Shown: positions 54,116-63,507, counted from the first letter of the stretch. The stretch is DNA of 64,000 nucleotides from Pseudomonas khorasanensis (GCF_014268505.2 NZ_JABWQP020000005.1:62001-126000), one strand, 5' to 3'. The notes: generated by a model from the sequence alone, not told the origin. Numbers and translations: made by a program.

Positions 54116-55123
54116 TTAGTGATAACCGTCTTCATGGGTCACCTTGCCGCGGAACACGTAGTAGCTCCAGAAGGTGTAACCCAGGATGAACGGAATGATG
54201 AACAGCGTGCCCACCAGCATGAAGCCCTGACTTTGCGGCGGCGCGGCGGCGTCCCAGATCGAGATCGACGGCGGCACGATGTTCGGCCACAGGCTGATGC
54301 CCAGGCCGCTGTAGCCAAGAAAAATCAGCACGAGCGTCAGCAGGAACGGCGTGTAGTTGGCGTTGCGCGCCACGGCACGGATCAGACCGTAAAGGGTCAC
54401 AAGCACCAGAATCGGCACCGGCATGAACCAGAACAGGTTCGGCATGCTGAACCAGCGTGAGGCGATTTCCGGGTGCGACAACGGCGTCCACAGGCTGACG
54501 ATTCCGATCACCGCCAGCAGCACGAAAGCCAGCGGCCGCGCCAGGTCGTGCATCTGTTCCTGCAGCTTGCCTTCGGTTTTCATGATCAGCCAAGTGCAAC
54601 CGAGCAAGGCGTAGGCGACCACCAGCGCAGCGCCGCAGAACAGCGTGAACGGTGTCAGCCAGTCGAGTGAGCCACCGGCGAACTGCCGGTTGACCACCGG
54701 CAAGCCGTCGATGAAGGCACCGAGCGCCACGCCCTGAAAGAACGTCGCCGCGATCGAACCACCGATGAACGCCTTGTCCCACAGATGGCGTTTTTCATCC
54801 GTGGCCTTGAAGCGGAATTCGAAGGCCACGCCGCGGAAAATCAGGCCCATCAACATGAATATCAATGGCAGATAGAGCGCCGACAGCACCACCGAATAAG
54901 CCAGTGGAAACGCGCCAAACAACGCCGCGCCACCCAGTACGAGCCAGGTTTCGTTGCCGTCCCAGACCGGGGCGACCGTGTTCATCATCACGTCGCGGTC
55001 GGTCTTGCCGGGCACGAAAGGGAAGAGAATGCCGATCCCCAGGTCGAAGCCGTCCATGACCACGTACATCATGATGCCGAAGATGATGATCACGGCCCAG
55101 ATCAGCGGAAGATCAATACCCAT
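54116..55123 (-). CDS. cioB: Cyanide-insensitive terminal oxidase subunit II (CydB/CioB)
   Basis: 335 residues, about nine membrane helices: VVMDGFDLGIGILFPF, PVWDGNETWLVLGGAALFGAFP, ALYLPLIFMLMGLIFRGVAFEFR, QGFMLVGTLFIIPFILGYTFWSYYVFRGKV. Strong AAGGAGG upstream of ATG 55123, three bases after the cioA stop. Partner of CioA. Confidence 0.95.
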   Translation of the reverse strand: MGIDLPLIWAVIIIFGIMMYVVMDGFDLGIGILFPFVPGKTDRDVMMNTVAPVWDGNETWLVLGGAALFGAFPLAYSVVLSALYLPLIFMLMGLIFRGVAFEFRFKATDEKRHLWDKAFIGGSIAATFFQGVALGAFIDGLPVVNRQFAGGSLDWLTPFTLFCGAALVVAYALLGCTWLIMKTEGKLQEQMHDLARPLAFVLLAVIGIVSLWTPLSHPEIASRWFSMPNLFWFMPVPILVLVTLYGLIRAVARNANYTPFLLTLVLIFLGYSGLGISLWPNIVPPSISIWDAAAPPQSQGFMLVGTLFIIPFILGYTFWSYYVFRGKVTHEDGYH

Positions 55124-55126
55124 GAG

Positions 55127-56572
55127 TCAAACCTCCTTGGTCAAGCGAGCGTTGTCTTCGTGCTCGCCGTCGGACGGAACGTCGGCAGCGGACAGCGGAC
55201 GCGCCGGTGTACGCTTCTGGCCTGGACCACCGTCTGGCGTGTCGCTGCCTTCGCTGATCTTCGGCCCCTTGCGCACCAGGCGCATCATGTAGCCGAGCCC
55301 GGCCCCGAACAGCGCGAAATACACCACCACGAACATGATCAGGGTGATGCTCATCTGCATGAAGCTGTGGTTGGACGAGGCATCCGCCGTGCGCATCAGG
55401 CCATAGACCACCCATGGCTGCCGGCCGATCTCTGTGGTGAACCAGCCGGCCAGAATCGCGATCAGGCCGGACGGGCCCATCCACAGCGCCAGATGCAGGA
55501 ACGGACGCGACGTATACAGGCTGTCGCGCTTACGCAACCACAGGCTCCACAGGCCGGTAAAGATCATCAGGAAGCCGAGGCCGACCATGATCCGGAACGA
55601 CCAGAACACAATGGTCGAATTCGGCCGGTCTTCGGGCGGGAACTCCTTGAGTGCCGGTACCTGTTTGTCCAGCGAATGCGTCAGGATCAGACTGCCGAGG
55701 TACGGGATCTCGACGGCGAATTTGGTTCTTTCTTCTTTCATGTCCGGCCAGCCGAACAGAATCAGCGGCGTGGCCTCATCACCCTTGTTTTCCCAGTGGC
55801 CCTCAATCGCAGCGATCTTGGCCGGCTGATGCTTGAGGGTGTTGAGCCCATGGAAATCGCCGATGACGGCCTGGATCGGGGCGACAATCAGCGCCATCCA
55901 CATGGCCATCGACAGCATGGTGCGGATCGCCGGGTTGTCCCTGCCGCGCAGCAGGTGCCAGGCTGCAGAAGAACCGACAAAGAACGCCGTCGCGATGAAC
56001 GCTGCGGTGGCCATGTGCATCAGGCGATAAGGGAATGACGGGTTGAAGATAATGGCCAGCCAGTCGGTCGGAATGACCTGGCCGTTGACGATTTCAAAGC
56101 CCTGTGGGGTCTGCATCCAGCTGTTGGACGCCAGAATCCAGAACGTCGAAATCAGGGTACCCACGGCCACCATCACCGTAGAGAAGAAGTGCAGCCCGCG
56201 TCCGACCTTGTTCCAGCCGAACAGCATCACGCCGAGGAATCCGGCCTCGAGGAAGAACGCCGTGAGCACCTCGTAAGTCAGCAATGGCCCGGTGACCGCA
56301 CCGGCAAAGTCGGAAAAACGACTCCAGTTGGTACCGAACTGATAGGCCATGACCAGACCGGACACCACGCCCATGCCGAAGTTGACTGCAAATATCTTCG
56401 ACCAGAAGTGGTAGAGGTCGCGGTAGGTGTCGTTGCGGGTTTTCAGCCACAGGCCTTCAAGCACCGCCAGGTAACTCGCCAGGCCAATGGTGATGGCCGG
56501 GAACAGGATGTGGAACGAGATAGTGAACGCGAACTGAATTCGGGCGAGATCGAGAGCCTCTAAACCGAACAT
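55127..56572 (-). CDS. cioA: Cyanide-insensitive terminal oxidase subunit I (CydA/CioA)
   Basis: 481 residues. Quinol oxidase of the bd family: heme ligand His21 in FTISFHILFPAITIGLASYL, glutamates in LLTYEVLTAFFLEAGFLGVMLFGW, and GRQPWVVYGLMRTADA. The quinol loop is short, as in CIO-type enzymes. CIO works under cyanide and low oxygen. ATG at 56572 with AGAGGAAG. Upstream there is a 7-bp dyad and an Anr box. C-terminal tail is hydrophilic and long (SEGSDTPDGGPGQKRTPARP). Confidence 0.95.
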   Translation of the reverse strand: MFGLEALDLARIQFAFTISFHILFPAITIGLASYLAVLEGLWLKTRNDTYRDLYHFWSKIFAVNFGMGVVSGLVMAYQFGTNWSRFSDFAGAVTGPLLTYEVLTAFFLEAGFLGVMLFGWNKVGRGLHFFSTVMVAVGTLISTFWILASNSWMQTPQGFEIVNGQVIPTDWLAIIFNPSFPYRLMHMATAAFIATAFFVGSSAAWHLLRGRDNPAIRTMLSMAMWMALIVAPIQAVIGDFHGLNTLKHQPAKIAAIEGHWENKGDEATPLILFGWPDMKEERTKFAVEIPYLGSLILTHSLDKQVPALKEFPPEDRPNSTIVFWSFRIMVGLGFLMIFTGLWSLWLRKRDSLYTSRPFLHLALWMGPSGLIAILAGWFTTEIGRQPWVVYGLMRTADASSNHSFMQMSITLIMFVVVYFALFGAGLGYMMRLVRKGPKISEGSDTPDGGPGQKRTPARPLSAADVPSDGEHEDNARLTKEV

Positions 56573-56593
56573 ATGGCTTCCTCTGTCAGGTAA

Positions 56594-56612
56594 TACGGGT
56601 GGCGGACCCGTA
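56594..56612. promoter_or_regulatory. Dyad in the cioA leader
   Basis: TACGGGTGGCGGACCCGTA, 7-bp perfect arms around GGCGG, beginning 22 bases upstream of the cioA ATG and just before its ribosome binding site. Could be an operator or a leader hairpin. Confidence 0.4.
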
Positions 56613-56732
56613 GGTCTGCACCACTTGCCCCACGGATATGGAGTGCAGCGAATTCGGATTCGTTCTTTTTTTCACCCATCGCAACGCAGGGAGTCTGGCC
56701 AAATGGCCGCCAGATCAGGTCCGGTAGAGGTC

Positions 56733-56746
56733 TTGATCTGGATCAA
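56733..56746. promoter_or_regulatory. Anr/FNR box upstream of cioA
   Basis: TTGATCTGGATCAA is a perfect match to TTGAT-N4-ATCAA. It lies 160 bases before the cioA start. ANR is known to control CIO genes in Pseudomonas. Confidence 0.8.
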
Positions 56747-56850
56747 GCAACGTTGAAAGAGTAGTCCCATTTTTACCGATGGGCCGCGTGGTCGTTTGCC
56801 GCGTGGCAAGTTGTCTCATCCGCGCAGCGAGGTTCTGGCATGAAATATTT

Positions 56851-56970
56851 GTGGCAAGGGAGCTTGCTCCCGATCGGCGACACAGTCGTCGTAAAACCTG
56901 CAACCCTGGCTTGTCGAGAGACGTGCCGGGAGCGCTTCGCACTCCAGCGGGAGCAAGCTCCCTCGCCACA
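56851..56970. repeat. Second REP family (GTGGCAAGGGAGCTTGCTCCC type), inverted pair
   Basis: GTGGCAAGGGAGCTTGCTCC and inverse copy, 120 bp. Shares with 27043-27140 the inner CGCACTCCAGCGGGAGC before the right arm. Confidence 0.9.
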
Positions 56971-57088
56971 GTGCTCGAGAAAACTGAAAAGATCGGTGTC
57001 TGGCTAACTGAATTTTTTCTAGTAGCAACTTCCTGTTACAGACTGGTGATAATCTCGCCGTTCCCTTTTGAGCCAGACCTGCCTTCAG

Positions 57089-58327
57089 ATGCCCAGCCAA
57101 GAGCCCCTGCTGTTACGTCACCACCGGCCTTTCCTTGCGTTCTGGTTTGCCCGGATTTTTACCGCCAGCGGTTTTCAAATGCTCACCGTGGCCATTGGCT
57201 GGAACCTCTATCAGTTGACCGGCAATGTCCTCGACCTCGGGCTGGTCGGTCTGGTGGAGTTCGCGCCACGGGTGCTGTTCATGCTGCACACCGGACACGT
57301 GGCCGACCGCTATGACCGGCGCAAGGTGGCGGCGATCTGCCAATCGCTGCAGGCCTTGATCGCACTGGCTCTGGTCATTGGCAGCGCTACTGATAACGTC
57401 ACCCGGGAAATGATCTTCATCCTCGCCTTCCTGCTGGGCGCGGCGCGGTCATTCGAAATGCCGACGACCCAGGCGCTGCTGCCGAGTATCGTGCCCAGTG
57501 CGTTGTTCCCGAGGGCGGTCGCCGCGGCGCAATCGGCGCAACAGTCGGCGACGATCGTGGCCCCGGCGCTCGGCGGTCTGCTGTATGCGTTCGGCAGCGT
57601 CTGGGTCTACGGCCCGACAGTGCTTTTGTATGTCATTGCCTGCACGCTGATGCTCAACCTGCCCGCCCGCCAGACACCTTTGAATAAAGGCAAGGCCACG
57701 CTCGACTCGCTGTTGGCCGGGATCCGCTTCATTCGCAGCCGGCCAGACATTCTCGGCGCGATCTCGCTGGATCTGTTCGCGGTGCTGCTCGGCGGCGCCA
57801 CCGCGCTGCTGCCGGTATTTGCCAAGGACATTTTGCTGACCGGGCCGTGGGGCCTGGGCCTGCTACGCTCGGCACCCGCGGTCGGCGCGCTGGCGATGTC
57901 GCTTTTCCTCGCCCGGTTTGCTGTGGAGCGCAAGGTGGGTCGGGTAATGTTCACCGCCGTCGGCATCTTCGGCGTCGCAACCATCGCCTTCGGTCTTTCA
58001 ACCTCGTTCTGGTTCTCGATGGCCGTGCTGGTGGTACTCGGTGCGGCAGACATGATCAGCATGGTCATCCGCGCCTCATTCGTGCAACTGGAAACCCCGG
58101 ACGAGATGCGTGGCCGGGTCAGCGCGGTGAACGGCCTGTTCATCGGCGCCTCGAACCAGCTGGGCGAATTCGAGTCAGGCCTGACTGCCCACTGGTTCGG
58201 CACGGTGCCGGCGGTGGTCATGGGCGGCATCGGCACGCTGGTGGTGACGGGGACATGGATCAAACTGTTCCCGACCCTGGCAAATCGGGACCGGATGCAT
58301 GTGCCGGTGGACGAGGCGAAGGTCTGA
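57089..58327 (+). CDS. MFS transporter (EntS-like, MFS_3 type)
   Basis: 412 residues from ATG 57089 (MPSQEPLLLRHHRPFLAFW); a TTG at 57068 is an alternative and neither has a good Shine-Dalgarno. About eleven or twelve helices, GHVADRYDRRKVAAICQSLQ after helix 2 (MFS loop motif), RSFEMPTTQALLPSIVP and ETPDEMRGRVSAVNGLFIGASNQLGEFESG, which resemble the enterobactin exporter EntS and macrolide-efflux-like MFS_3. Substrate unknown; no siderophore genes adjacent. Ends four bases before the convergent DJ-1-like gene. Confidence 0.85.
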   Translation: MPSQEPLLLRHHRPFLAFWFARIFTASGFQMLTVAIGWNLYQLTGNVLDLGLVGLVEFAPRVLFMLHTGHVADRYDRRKVAAICQSLQALIALALVIGSATDNVTREMIFILAFLLGAARSFEMPTTQALLPSIVPSALFPRAVAAAQSAQQSATIVAPALGGLLYAFGSVWVYGPTVLLYVIACTLMLNLPARQTPLNKGKATLDSLLAGIRFIRSRPDILGAISLDLFAVLLGGATALLPVFAKDILLTGPWGLGLLRSAPAVGALAMSLFLARFAVERKVGRVMFTAVGIFGVATIAFGLSTSFWFSMAVLVVLGAADMISMVIRASFVQLETPDEMRGRVSAVNGLFIGASNQLGEFESGLTAHWFGTVPAVVMGGIGTLVVTGTWIKLFPTLANRDRMHVPVDEAKV

Positions 58328-58331
58328 GCCT

Positions 58332-58883
58332 TCACATCATCAATTCCCCTGCCACTCTCCCTCGCAACGCCTTGCCGCCAAGCTGCTCGACCAGGGTCAA
58401 GGCAAACGCCAGCGCTGCGCCCGAGCCTTGGGCGGTGATGCAATTGCCATCGACAACCACCGGTTGATCAACAAACGTACAGCCCGATAACTGATGGCTG
58501 GCACCGGGCAGGCAGGTCATGCGCCGTTGGCGTAATACGCCGAAGGCTTGCAGGGCCACGGCTGGCGATTCGCCGATGGCGGCGAACAGGCGTCCGGCGC
58601 TCGCCTGATCCTTGAGTAACTGCTGTAAAGGCTGATGCGCCGCCAGGTGCTGTGAACCGACGGCCCCGCCGGGCAGGACGATCAAATCAAAACTTTGCGC
58701 CAGCACATCGACCAGCATGCCGTCGGCGGTCAGACGCGTGCCGCGTGCGCAAGTCAGCATGCGCCGGCCTTCGATACTGGCCGCTACGACTTCGATACCG
58801 GCCCGGCGCAGCACGTCGATCAGGGTCACGCTTTGCAGATCATCAATGCCCTCGGCGAGGGTAATCAGTACTCTAGAAGTCAT
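58332..58883 (-). CDS. DJ-1/PfpI family protein lacking the usual nucleophilic Cys
   Basis: 183 residues of the DJ-1/ThiJ/YajL fold: VLITLAEGIDDLQSVTLIDVLRRAGIEV, FDLIVLPGGAVGSQHLAAH, and a C-terminal TAQGSGAALAFALTLVEQLGG. At the nucleophile elbow, where YajL/DJ-1 have ICA, this protein has AAIGESPAVAL; the Cys position is Gly (codon GGC). So typical deglycase or chaperone activity by that Cys is doubtful. Glu18-equivalent (AEGIDD) is kept. Start ATG 58883. Confidence 0.88.
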   Translation of the reverse strand: MTSRVLITLAEGIDDLQSVTLIDVLRRAGIEVVAASIEGRRMLTCARGTRLTADGMLVDVLAQSFDLIVLPGGAVGSQHLAAHQPLQQLLKDQASAGRLFAAIGESPAVALQAFGVLRQRRMTCLPGASHQLSGCTFVDQPVVVDGNCITAQGSGAALAFALTLVEQLGGKALRGRVAGELMM

Positions 58884-58949
58884 GGGCGCTTTCCGCTGAG
58901 TGATATGGAAAGCGTAGTCAGCTTCGACCGGATCGCGCGGCGACAGCCG

Positions 58950-59399
58950 TTACTTGATGTAAAGCTGCGTCGACATCGTGTTGCGCGGGGCGTTGATCGA
59001 GGTGTTGCTGAAAGAGAAGGTGCCTTGCTGTTTGCCCGCCAGATCGAAGGTATAAAGGGAGCCGACGGTTTTGCTGCCGGGAGTGCATTCAGTCAGGTTG
59101 CCGTTATCAAAGGCACACACCGGCGCCCGGGTACCGTTCACTTCAAAACCATCCAGTGTGGCGTGCGGCTGATTCTGGCCGTACCCGACTTCCAGCACAT
59201 AGACCTTGACGCTCGGCCCGTTGTGATTGCACTGCGTCTGCGGCTGCGTATTGCCGATGTCTTCCAGACCACAGGTCGACGATAGGACCTTGATCACTTT
59301 CACCTGGCTCAACGGTTCCGCCGAGGCTGCCAGCGCCACGGGCGCCGCGATCGACAGCGCTGCAATCAAACCCAACACCTGAAACCAACACCTGCTCAT
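58950..59399 (-). CDS. Small secreted protein with four cysteines, unknown function
   Basis: 149 residues from ATG 59399, with a signal peptide (MSRCWFQVLGLIAALSIAAPVALA). The mature domain contains four Cys (SSTCGLED, QTQCNHN, PVCAFD, TECTPG) that could form two disulfides, and beta-strand-like segments (VKVYVLEVGYGQ, SLYTFDLAGKQQGTFSFSNTSIN). The longer open frame upstream is rejected because the signal peptide would be internal. I do not recognise the family. Same strand as the DJ-1-like gene but 66 bases before it; divergent from the permease. Confidence 0.72.
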   Translation of the reverse strand: MSRCWFQVLGLIAALSIAAPVALAASAEPLSQVKVIKVLSSTCGLEDIGNTQPQTQCNHNGPSVKVYVLEVGYGQNQPHATLDGFEVNGTRAPVCAFDNGNLTECTPGSKTVGSLYTFDLAGKQQGTFSFSNTSINAPRNTMSTQLYIK

Positions 59400-59622
59400 G
59401 CATTGACCACCCGCAATAAAATCAGCGCGCAGTATGGCGCAGTTGTTTGCTGCGCAAAACTTCGCCGACGATCGACACCAACATCCGCCAAATTCCTCAC
59501 GCGGCTGGTATGATGCGCGGCTTTTTCCGACCCACCACAATTTTCCAGGCGCTTGCGACGGTCTGTGCTTTGCTGTTGAGGTCGATACATTCACGGCGCC
59601 ACGCGCGCCACGGGGAGCAGAC

Positions 59623-60918
59623 ATGCTGGAAAGGCTGTTTCAACTCAAGGCACACAACACCAACGTGCGCACCGAAATTCTCGCGGGCGTCACGACTTTC
59701 CTGGCGATGGCTTACATTCTGTTCGTCAACCCGAGCATTCTCGGTGAGACCGGCATGGACAAGGGCGCAGTGTTCGTCGCTACGTGTCTGGCGGCCGCCA
59801 TTGGCTCGACGATCATGGGCCTGATCGCCAACTACCCGATTGCCCTCGCTCCGGGCATGGGCCTGAACGCCTTCTTTACCTACACCGTGGTTCTGCACAT
59901 GGGCCACACCTGGCAAGTGGCGCTGGGTGCGGTGTTCATTTCCGCCGTGCTGTTTTTTCTGCTGTCGATTTTCCGCATCCGCGAATGGATCATCAATGCC
60001 ATCCCGCTACCGTTGCGTTCGGCGATTGCCGCCGGTATCGGCCTGTTCCTGGCGCTGATTGCCCTGCACAACGCCGGTATCGTGGTGAGCAACCCGGCGA
60101 CCATGGTGGGGCTGGGCGACCTGACCAAGCCGGCGCCGATTTTAGCCACCATCGGTTTCGCGGTGATCGTCGCCCTCGAAGCACTGAAAGTGCGCGGCGC
60201 CGTCCTGATCGGCATTCTTGCCGTGACCATCGCCTCGATCGTACTGAACGTCACCGCCTTCAACGGCATCCTGTCGATGCCACCGTCGCTGGCACCGACC
60301 TTCCTGCAGCTGGACATCAAAGGCGCGCTGGACATTGGTCTGGTCAGCGTGATCTTCGCCTTCCTGTTTGTGGACCTGTTCGATAACTCCGGCACTTTGA
60401 TCGGTGTTGCCAAGCGCGCCGGCCTGATGGGCAAGGACGGTCACATGCCGAAAATGGGCCGTGCCCTGATCGCCGACAGCACCGCGGCAATGGCCGGTTC
60501 GCTGCTGGGCACGTCGACCACCACCAGTTACATCGAATCCGCTGCTGGCGTCAGTGCCGGCGGTCGCACCGGTCTGACGGCCATCGTCGTCGCGATCCTG
60601 TTTCTGCTGGCGCTGTTTTTCTCGCCATTGGCGGCCAGCGTCCCAGCCTTCGCCACCGCGCCGGCGCTGCTGTTCGTCGCTGTATTGATGACTTCTGGCC
60701 TGGCGGAAATAGACTGGGACGACATCACCGTGGCTGCGCCGGTCGTAGTCACTGCGCTGGCCATGCCGTTTACTTATTCGATCGCCAACGGCATCGCCTT
60801 CGGCTTCATCGCCTGGACCGCCATCAAGCTGTTGTCCGGCCGCGCCCGTGAGCTGAACCCGGCGTTGGTGATTCTGTCGATTCTGTTTGTGATCAAGTTG
60901 GGTTGGTTCAACGCATGA
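59623..60918 (+). CDS. NCS2 family purine permease (AzgA/GhxP type)
   Basis: 431 residues, about 12-14 helices. AzgA-type signatures: [60 protein letters not shown] and [35 protein letters not shown]. Probably imports adenine, guanine or hypoxanthine. ATG at 59623 after CGGGGAG. Its stop overlaps the trmA start (ATGA), so the two are coupled; the same pair adjoins in PAO1 (PA4719-PA4720, from memory). Confidence 0.92.
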   Translation: MLERLFQLKAHNTNVRTEILAGVTTFLAMAYILFVNPSILGETGMDKGAVFVATCLAAAIGSTIMGLIANYPIALAPGMGLNAFFTYTVVLHMGHTWQVALGAVFISAVLFFLLSIFRIREWIINAIPLPLRSAIAAGIGLFLALIALHNAGIVVSNPATMVGLGDLTKPAPILATIGFAVIVALEALKVRGAVLIGILAVTIASIVLNVTAFNGILSMPPSLAPTFLQLDIKGALDIGLVSVIFAFLFVDLFDNSGTLIGVAKRAGLMGKDGHMPKMGRALIADSTAAMAGSLLGTSTTTSYIESAAGVSAGGRTGLTAIVVAILFLLALFFSPLAASVPAFATAPALLFVAVLMTSGLAEIDWDDITVAAPVVVTALAMPFTYSIANGIAFGFIAWTAIKLLSGRARELNPALVILSILFVIKLGWFNA

Positions 60919-61994
60919 CTTTCGATTCCCAGGCCTACGCCGAACAACTCGATGCCAAGGTCGCGCGCCTGCGTGACCTGCTGGCGCCGTTCGATGCGCC
61001 CGAACCGACCGTGTTCGACTCGCCTCTGCAGAACTTTCGCCTGCGCGCCGAATTCCGCCTGTGGCGCGAGGCCGGCGAGCGGCACTACGCGATGTTTTCC
61101 CAGGACGACAAACGCACGCCGATCCTCATTGAGGAGTTCCCGATTGCCAGTCTGCGCATCAACCAGTTGATGCCGCAGTTGAAGGCTGCGTGGCAGGCCA
61201 GCTCCGCGTTGAGCCACAAGCTGTTTCAAGTGGAGTTCCTCACTACGCTGGCCGGCGACGCGATGATCACCCTGTGCTATCACCGTCCGCTGGATGAGCA
61301 CTGGCACGCGGCCGCGACCCGGCTGTCGGCCGATCTCGGCGTCAGCATCATCGGCCGCTCCAAGGGCAAACGCGAAGTGCTTGGCCTGGATTATGTGGTC
61401 GAAAAACTCGAAGTCGGCGGCCGCACCTTCAGCTATCGCCAGCCCGAAGGCGCGTTCACCCAGCCCAACGGCACGGTCAACCAGAAGATGTTGAACTGGG
61501 CGTACGAGGCACTTGGCGATCGCAGCGACGACCTGCTGGAGCTGTACTGCGGCAACGGCAACTTCACTTTGCCCCTCGCCACCCGCGTGCGCAAAGTGCT
61601 CGCCACGGAAATCAGCAAGACCTCGGTCAACGCTGCACTGAGCAACCTCAGCGAAAACGCTGTGGATAACGTCACGCTGGTGCGTCTGTCCGCCGAAGAG
61701 CTGACCGAAGCACTCAACGAAGTGCGCCCGTTCCGTCGCCTGCACGGCATCGACCTGAAGAGCTACGAATTCGGCAGCGTCTTCGTCGACCCGCCCCGCG
61801 CCGGCATGGACCCGGACACCTGCGAGCTGACCCGACGCTTCGACAACATCCTCTACATCTCCTGCAACCCGGACACGCTGGCGGCCAACATCGCGCAGTT
61901 GAACGACACGCACCGCATCACTCGCTGCGCATTGTTCGACCAGTTCCCGTGGACTCACCACATGGAATCGGGCGTGCTGCTGACCCGGCGCTGA
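60915..61994 (+). CDS. trmA: tRNA (uracil-5-)-methyltransferase TrmA
   Basis: Makes ribothymidine at tRNA position 54. 359 residues, no TRAM domain, as TrmA. SAM site [27 protein letters not shown], nucleophile Cys in [15 protein letters not shown], end VLLTRR. ATG at 60915 overlaps the permease stop; the ORF could extend four codons but the coupled start fits best. Followed by a terminator. Confidence 0.96.
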   Translation: MTFDSQAYAEQLDAKVARLRDLLAPFDAPEPTVFDSPLQNFRLRAEFRLWREAGERHYAMFSQDDKRTPILIEEFPIASLRINQLMPQLKAAWQASSALSHKLFQVEFLTTLAGDAMITLCYHRPLDEHWHAAATRLSADLGVSIIGRSKGKREVLGLDYVVEKLEVGGRTFSYRQPEGAFTQPNGTVNQKMLNWAYEALGDRSDDLLELYCGNGNFTLPLATRVRKVLATEISKTSVNAALSNLSENAVDNVTLVRLSAEELTEALNEVRPFRRLHGIDLKSYEFGSVFVDPPRAGMDPDTCELTRRFDNILYISCNPDTLAANIAQLNDTHRITRCALFDQFPWTHHMESGVLLTRR

Positions 61995-62012
61995 GTGCGT
62001 ATGCCAGGAATG

Positions 62013-62040
62013 AAAAAGCCGTCGTGATGACGGCTTTTTT
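62013..62040 (+). terminator. Terminator of trmA
   Basis: AAAAAGCCGTC / GACGGCTTTTTT hairpin with loop GTGAT, 18 bases after the stop; symmetric enough to act both ways. Confidence 0.93.
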
Positions 62041-62057
62041 GTGGGTGCGTTTCTAGG

Positions 62058-62076
62058 TTGTTCGATCACCGAACAA
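62058..62076. promoter_or_regulatory. Candidate operator upstream of aroQ
   Basis: TTGTTCGATCACCGAACAA, perfect 7-bp arms with 5-base spacer, 113 bases before the aroQ start. It resembles, from memory, the PcaR-type site GTTCGATAATCGCAC. A TetR gene partly in view downstream is another candidate for its binder. Confidence 0.5.
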
Positions 62077-62189
62077 AATCCACCGTTCCCAAAGTTGTTC
62101 AATTGACCCATGTAACCATCTAGTACATTTTATCTCCACAGGCTGAAACCTCTCGGCCCAAGCCAAAAACAATAAGTGGAGTTAACGTC

Positions 62190-62630
62190 ATGCCCCCTAT
62201 CGTTCTGGTGCTTAACGGCCCGAACCTGAACCTGCTCGGCACGCGCGAGCCGGAGACTTATGGCCACGAAACCCTGGCTGACATTTCCGCGTTGTGTGGT
62301 CGTGCGGCACAAGAATTCGGCCTGGCCGTAGAGTTTCGCCAGACCAACCATGAAGGCGAATTGCTCGACTGGATTCACGGTGCGCGCGGTCGTTGCGCTG
62401 GCATCGTCATTAACCCGGCAGCCTGGACGCACACCTCGGTCGCGATCCGCGATGCCCTGGTCGCCAGTGAACTGCCGGTGATCGAAGTCCATCTGTCGAA
62501 CGTGCATGCCCGCGAACCGTTCCGTCATCATTCATTCGTTTCCGGCATCGCCACGGCAGTGATGTGCGGATTCGGCAGCCATGGCTATCGATTGGCGCTG
62601 GAGCATTTCAGCCAGCGATTGAAGGGGTGA
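62190..62630 (+). CDS. aroQ: Type II 3-dehydroquinate dehydratase
   Basis: 146 residues; interconverts 3-dehydroquinate and 3-dehydroshikimate. [22 protein letters not shown] carries the active-site Tyr, [17 protein letters not shown] the binding loop, and [17 protein letters not shown] the catalytic His region. GTGGAG precedes the ATG. Gene pairing with an AroE-like dehydrogenase and a TetR regulator, instead of with accB-accC, suggests a catabolic rather than biosynthetic copy, as PA0245. Confidence 0.95.
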   Translation: MPPIVLVLNGPNLNLLGTREPETYGHETLADISALCGRAAQEFGLAVEFRQTNHEGELLDWIHGARGRCAGIVINPAAWTHTSVAIRDALVASELPVIEVHLSNVHAREPFRHHSFVSGIATAVMCGFGSHGYRLALEHFSQRLKG

Positions 62631-62635
62631 ATCGT

Positions 62636-63490
62636 ATGTCCCGCCCCAACGTGATACTCGCCGGGCTGATCGGCGCCGGTATTCAGGCCTCGCGCACCCC
62701 GGCGCTGCATGAGCATGAAGGTGACGCCCAAGGCCTGCGTTATCTGTACCAACTCATCGACCTCGATCAATTGCGCCTCGACTGCACTGCCCTGCCCGGC
62801 TTGCTGCAAGCGGCGCAGCGAATGAATTACACCGGGCTGAACATCACCTTTCCGTGCAAACAGGCGATCATCCCGCTGCTCGACGAGTTGTCGCCCGAAG
62901 CACGGGGCATCGGCGCGGTGAACACCGTGGTGCTGAAGAACGGCAAGCGTGTCGGCCACAACACCGACTGCCTCGGTTTCGCCGAGGGTTTTCGTCGCGG
63001 TCTGACGGACGCTGCCCGCGAACGTGTGGTCCAGATGGGCGCTGGCGGCGCCGGTGCGGCAGTGGCCCACGCGCTACTCGGCGAAGGCGTACGGCAACTG
63101 ACGATTTTTGATGTCGATCATGAGCGCGCCGAGAGCCTGGCGAACAATCTGAATCAGCATTTCGGTGAGCGACGCGCCCAGGCCGGGCGGGACTTGCCCG
63201 ACGCGCTGGCGCAGGCTGACGGTCTGGTGAACACCACGCCAGTGGGCATGGCCAAGCTGCCGGGTTCACCGGTGCCGGCCGGATTGCTACGCGAGCAACT
63301 GTGGGTCGCGGAGATCGTGTACTTCCCGCTGGAAACCGAGCTACTGCGTGACGCCCGCGCCTTGGGTTGCCGGACCCTGGACGGCGGCAACATGGCGGTG
63401 TTTCAGGCGGTCAAGGCGTTTGAATTGTTCAGCGGCGTGGCGCCGGATGCGCAAAGGATGCTTGAGCATTTTCAAAGCATGAATGGCTGA
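62636..63490 (+). CDS. Shikimate/quinate dehydrogenase-like protein (AroE family)
   Basis: 284 residues. N-terminal substrate domain with SRTPALHEHEG in place of AroE SxSxxxHN, NITFPCKQAIIPLLDE (catalytic Lys) and GHNTDCLGFAEGF (catalytic Asp; NTDC rather than NTDG). Rossmann domain VVQMGAGGAGAAVAHAL with IFDVDHERAE: an Asp after beta-2 favours NAD over NADP. These differences fit quinate/shikimate catabolic dehydrogenases more than biosynthetic AroE. ATG at 62636, five bases after the aroQ stop, cotranscribed with it. Confidence 0.9.
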   Translation: MSRPNVILAGLIGAGIQASRTPALHEHEGDAQGLRYLYQLIDLDQLRLDCTALPGLLQAAQRMNYTGLNITFPCKQAIIPLLDELSPEARGIGAVNTVVLKNGKRVGHNTDCLGFAEGFRRGLTDAARERVVQMGAGGAGAAVAHALLGEGVRQLTIFDVDHERAESLANNLNQHFGERRAQAGRDLPDALAQADGLVNTTPVGMAKLPGSPVPAGLLREQLWVAEIVYFPLETELLRDARALGCRTLDGGNMAVFQAVKAFELFSGVAPDAQRMLEHFQSMNG

Positions 63491-63507
63491 ATATCAAAGC
63501 GGCACCT

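Larger units (their letters stand above)
56573..57088. other. Divergent intergenic region, cioA / MFS
   Basis: 516 bases without a gene. It holds a 7-bp dyad near the cioA start, an Anr/FNR box at 56733, a large inverted repeat of the second REP family at 56851, and about 115 bases of moderate A/T content before the MFS gene. Confidence 0.7.

Noticed and set aside
57089..58327. Calling the MFS protein an enterobactin exporter (entS)
   Set aside because: Only general MFS_3 similarity and no siderophore genes in the neighbourhood.
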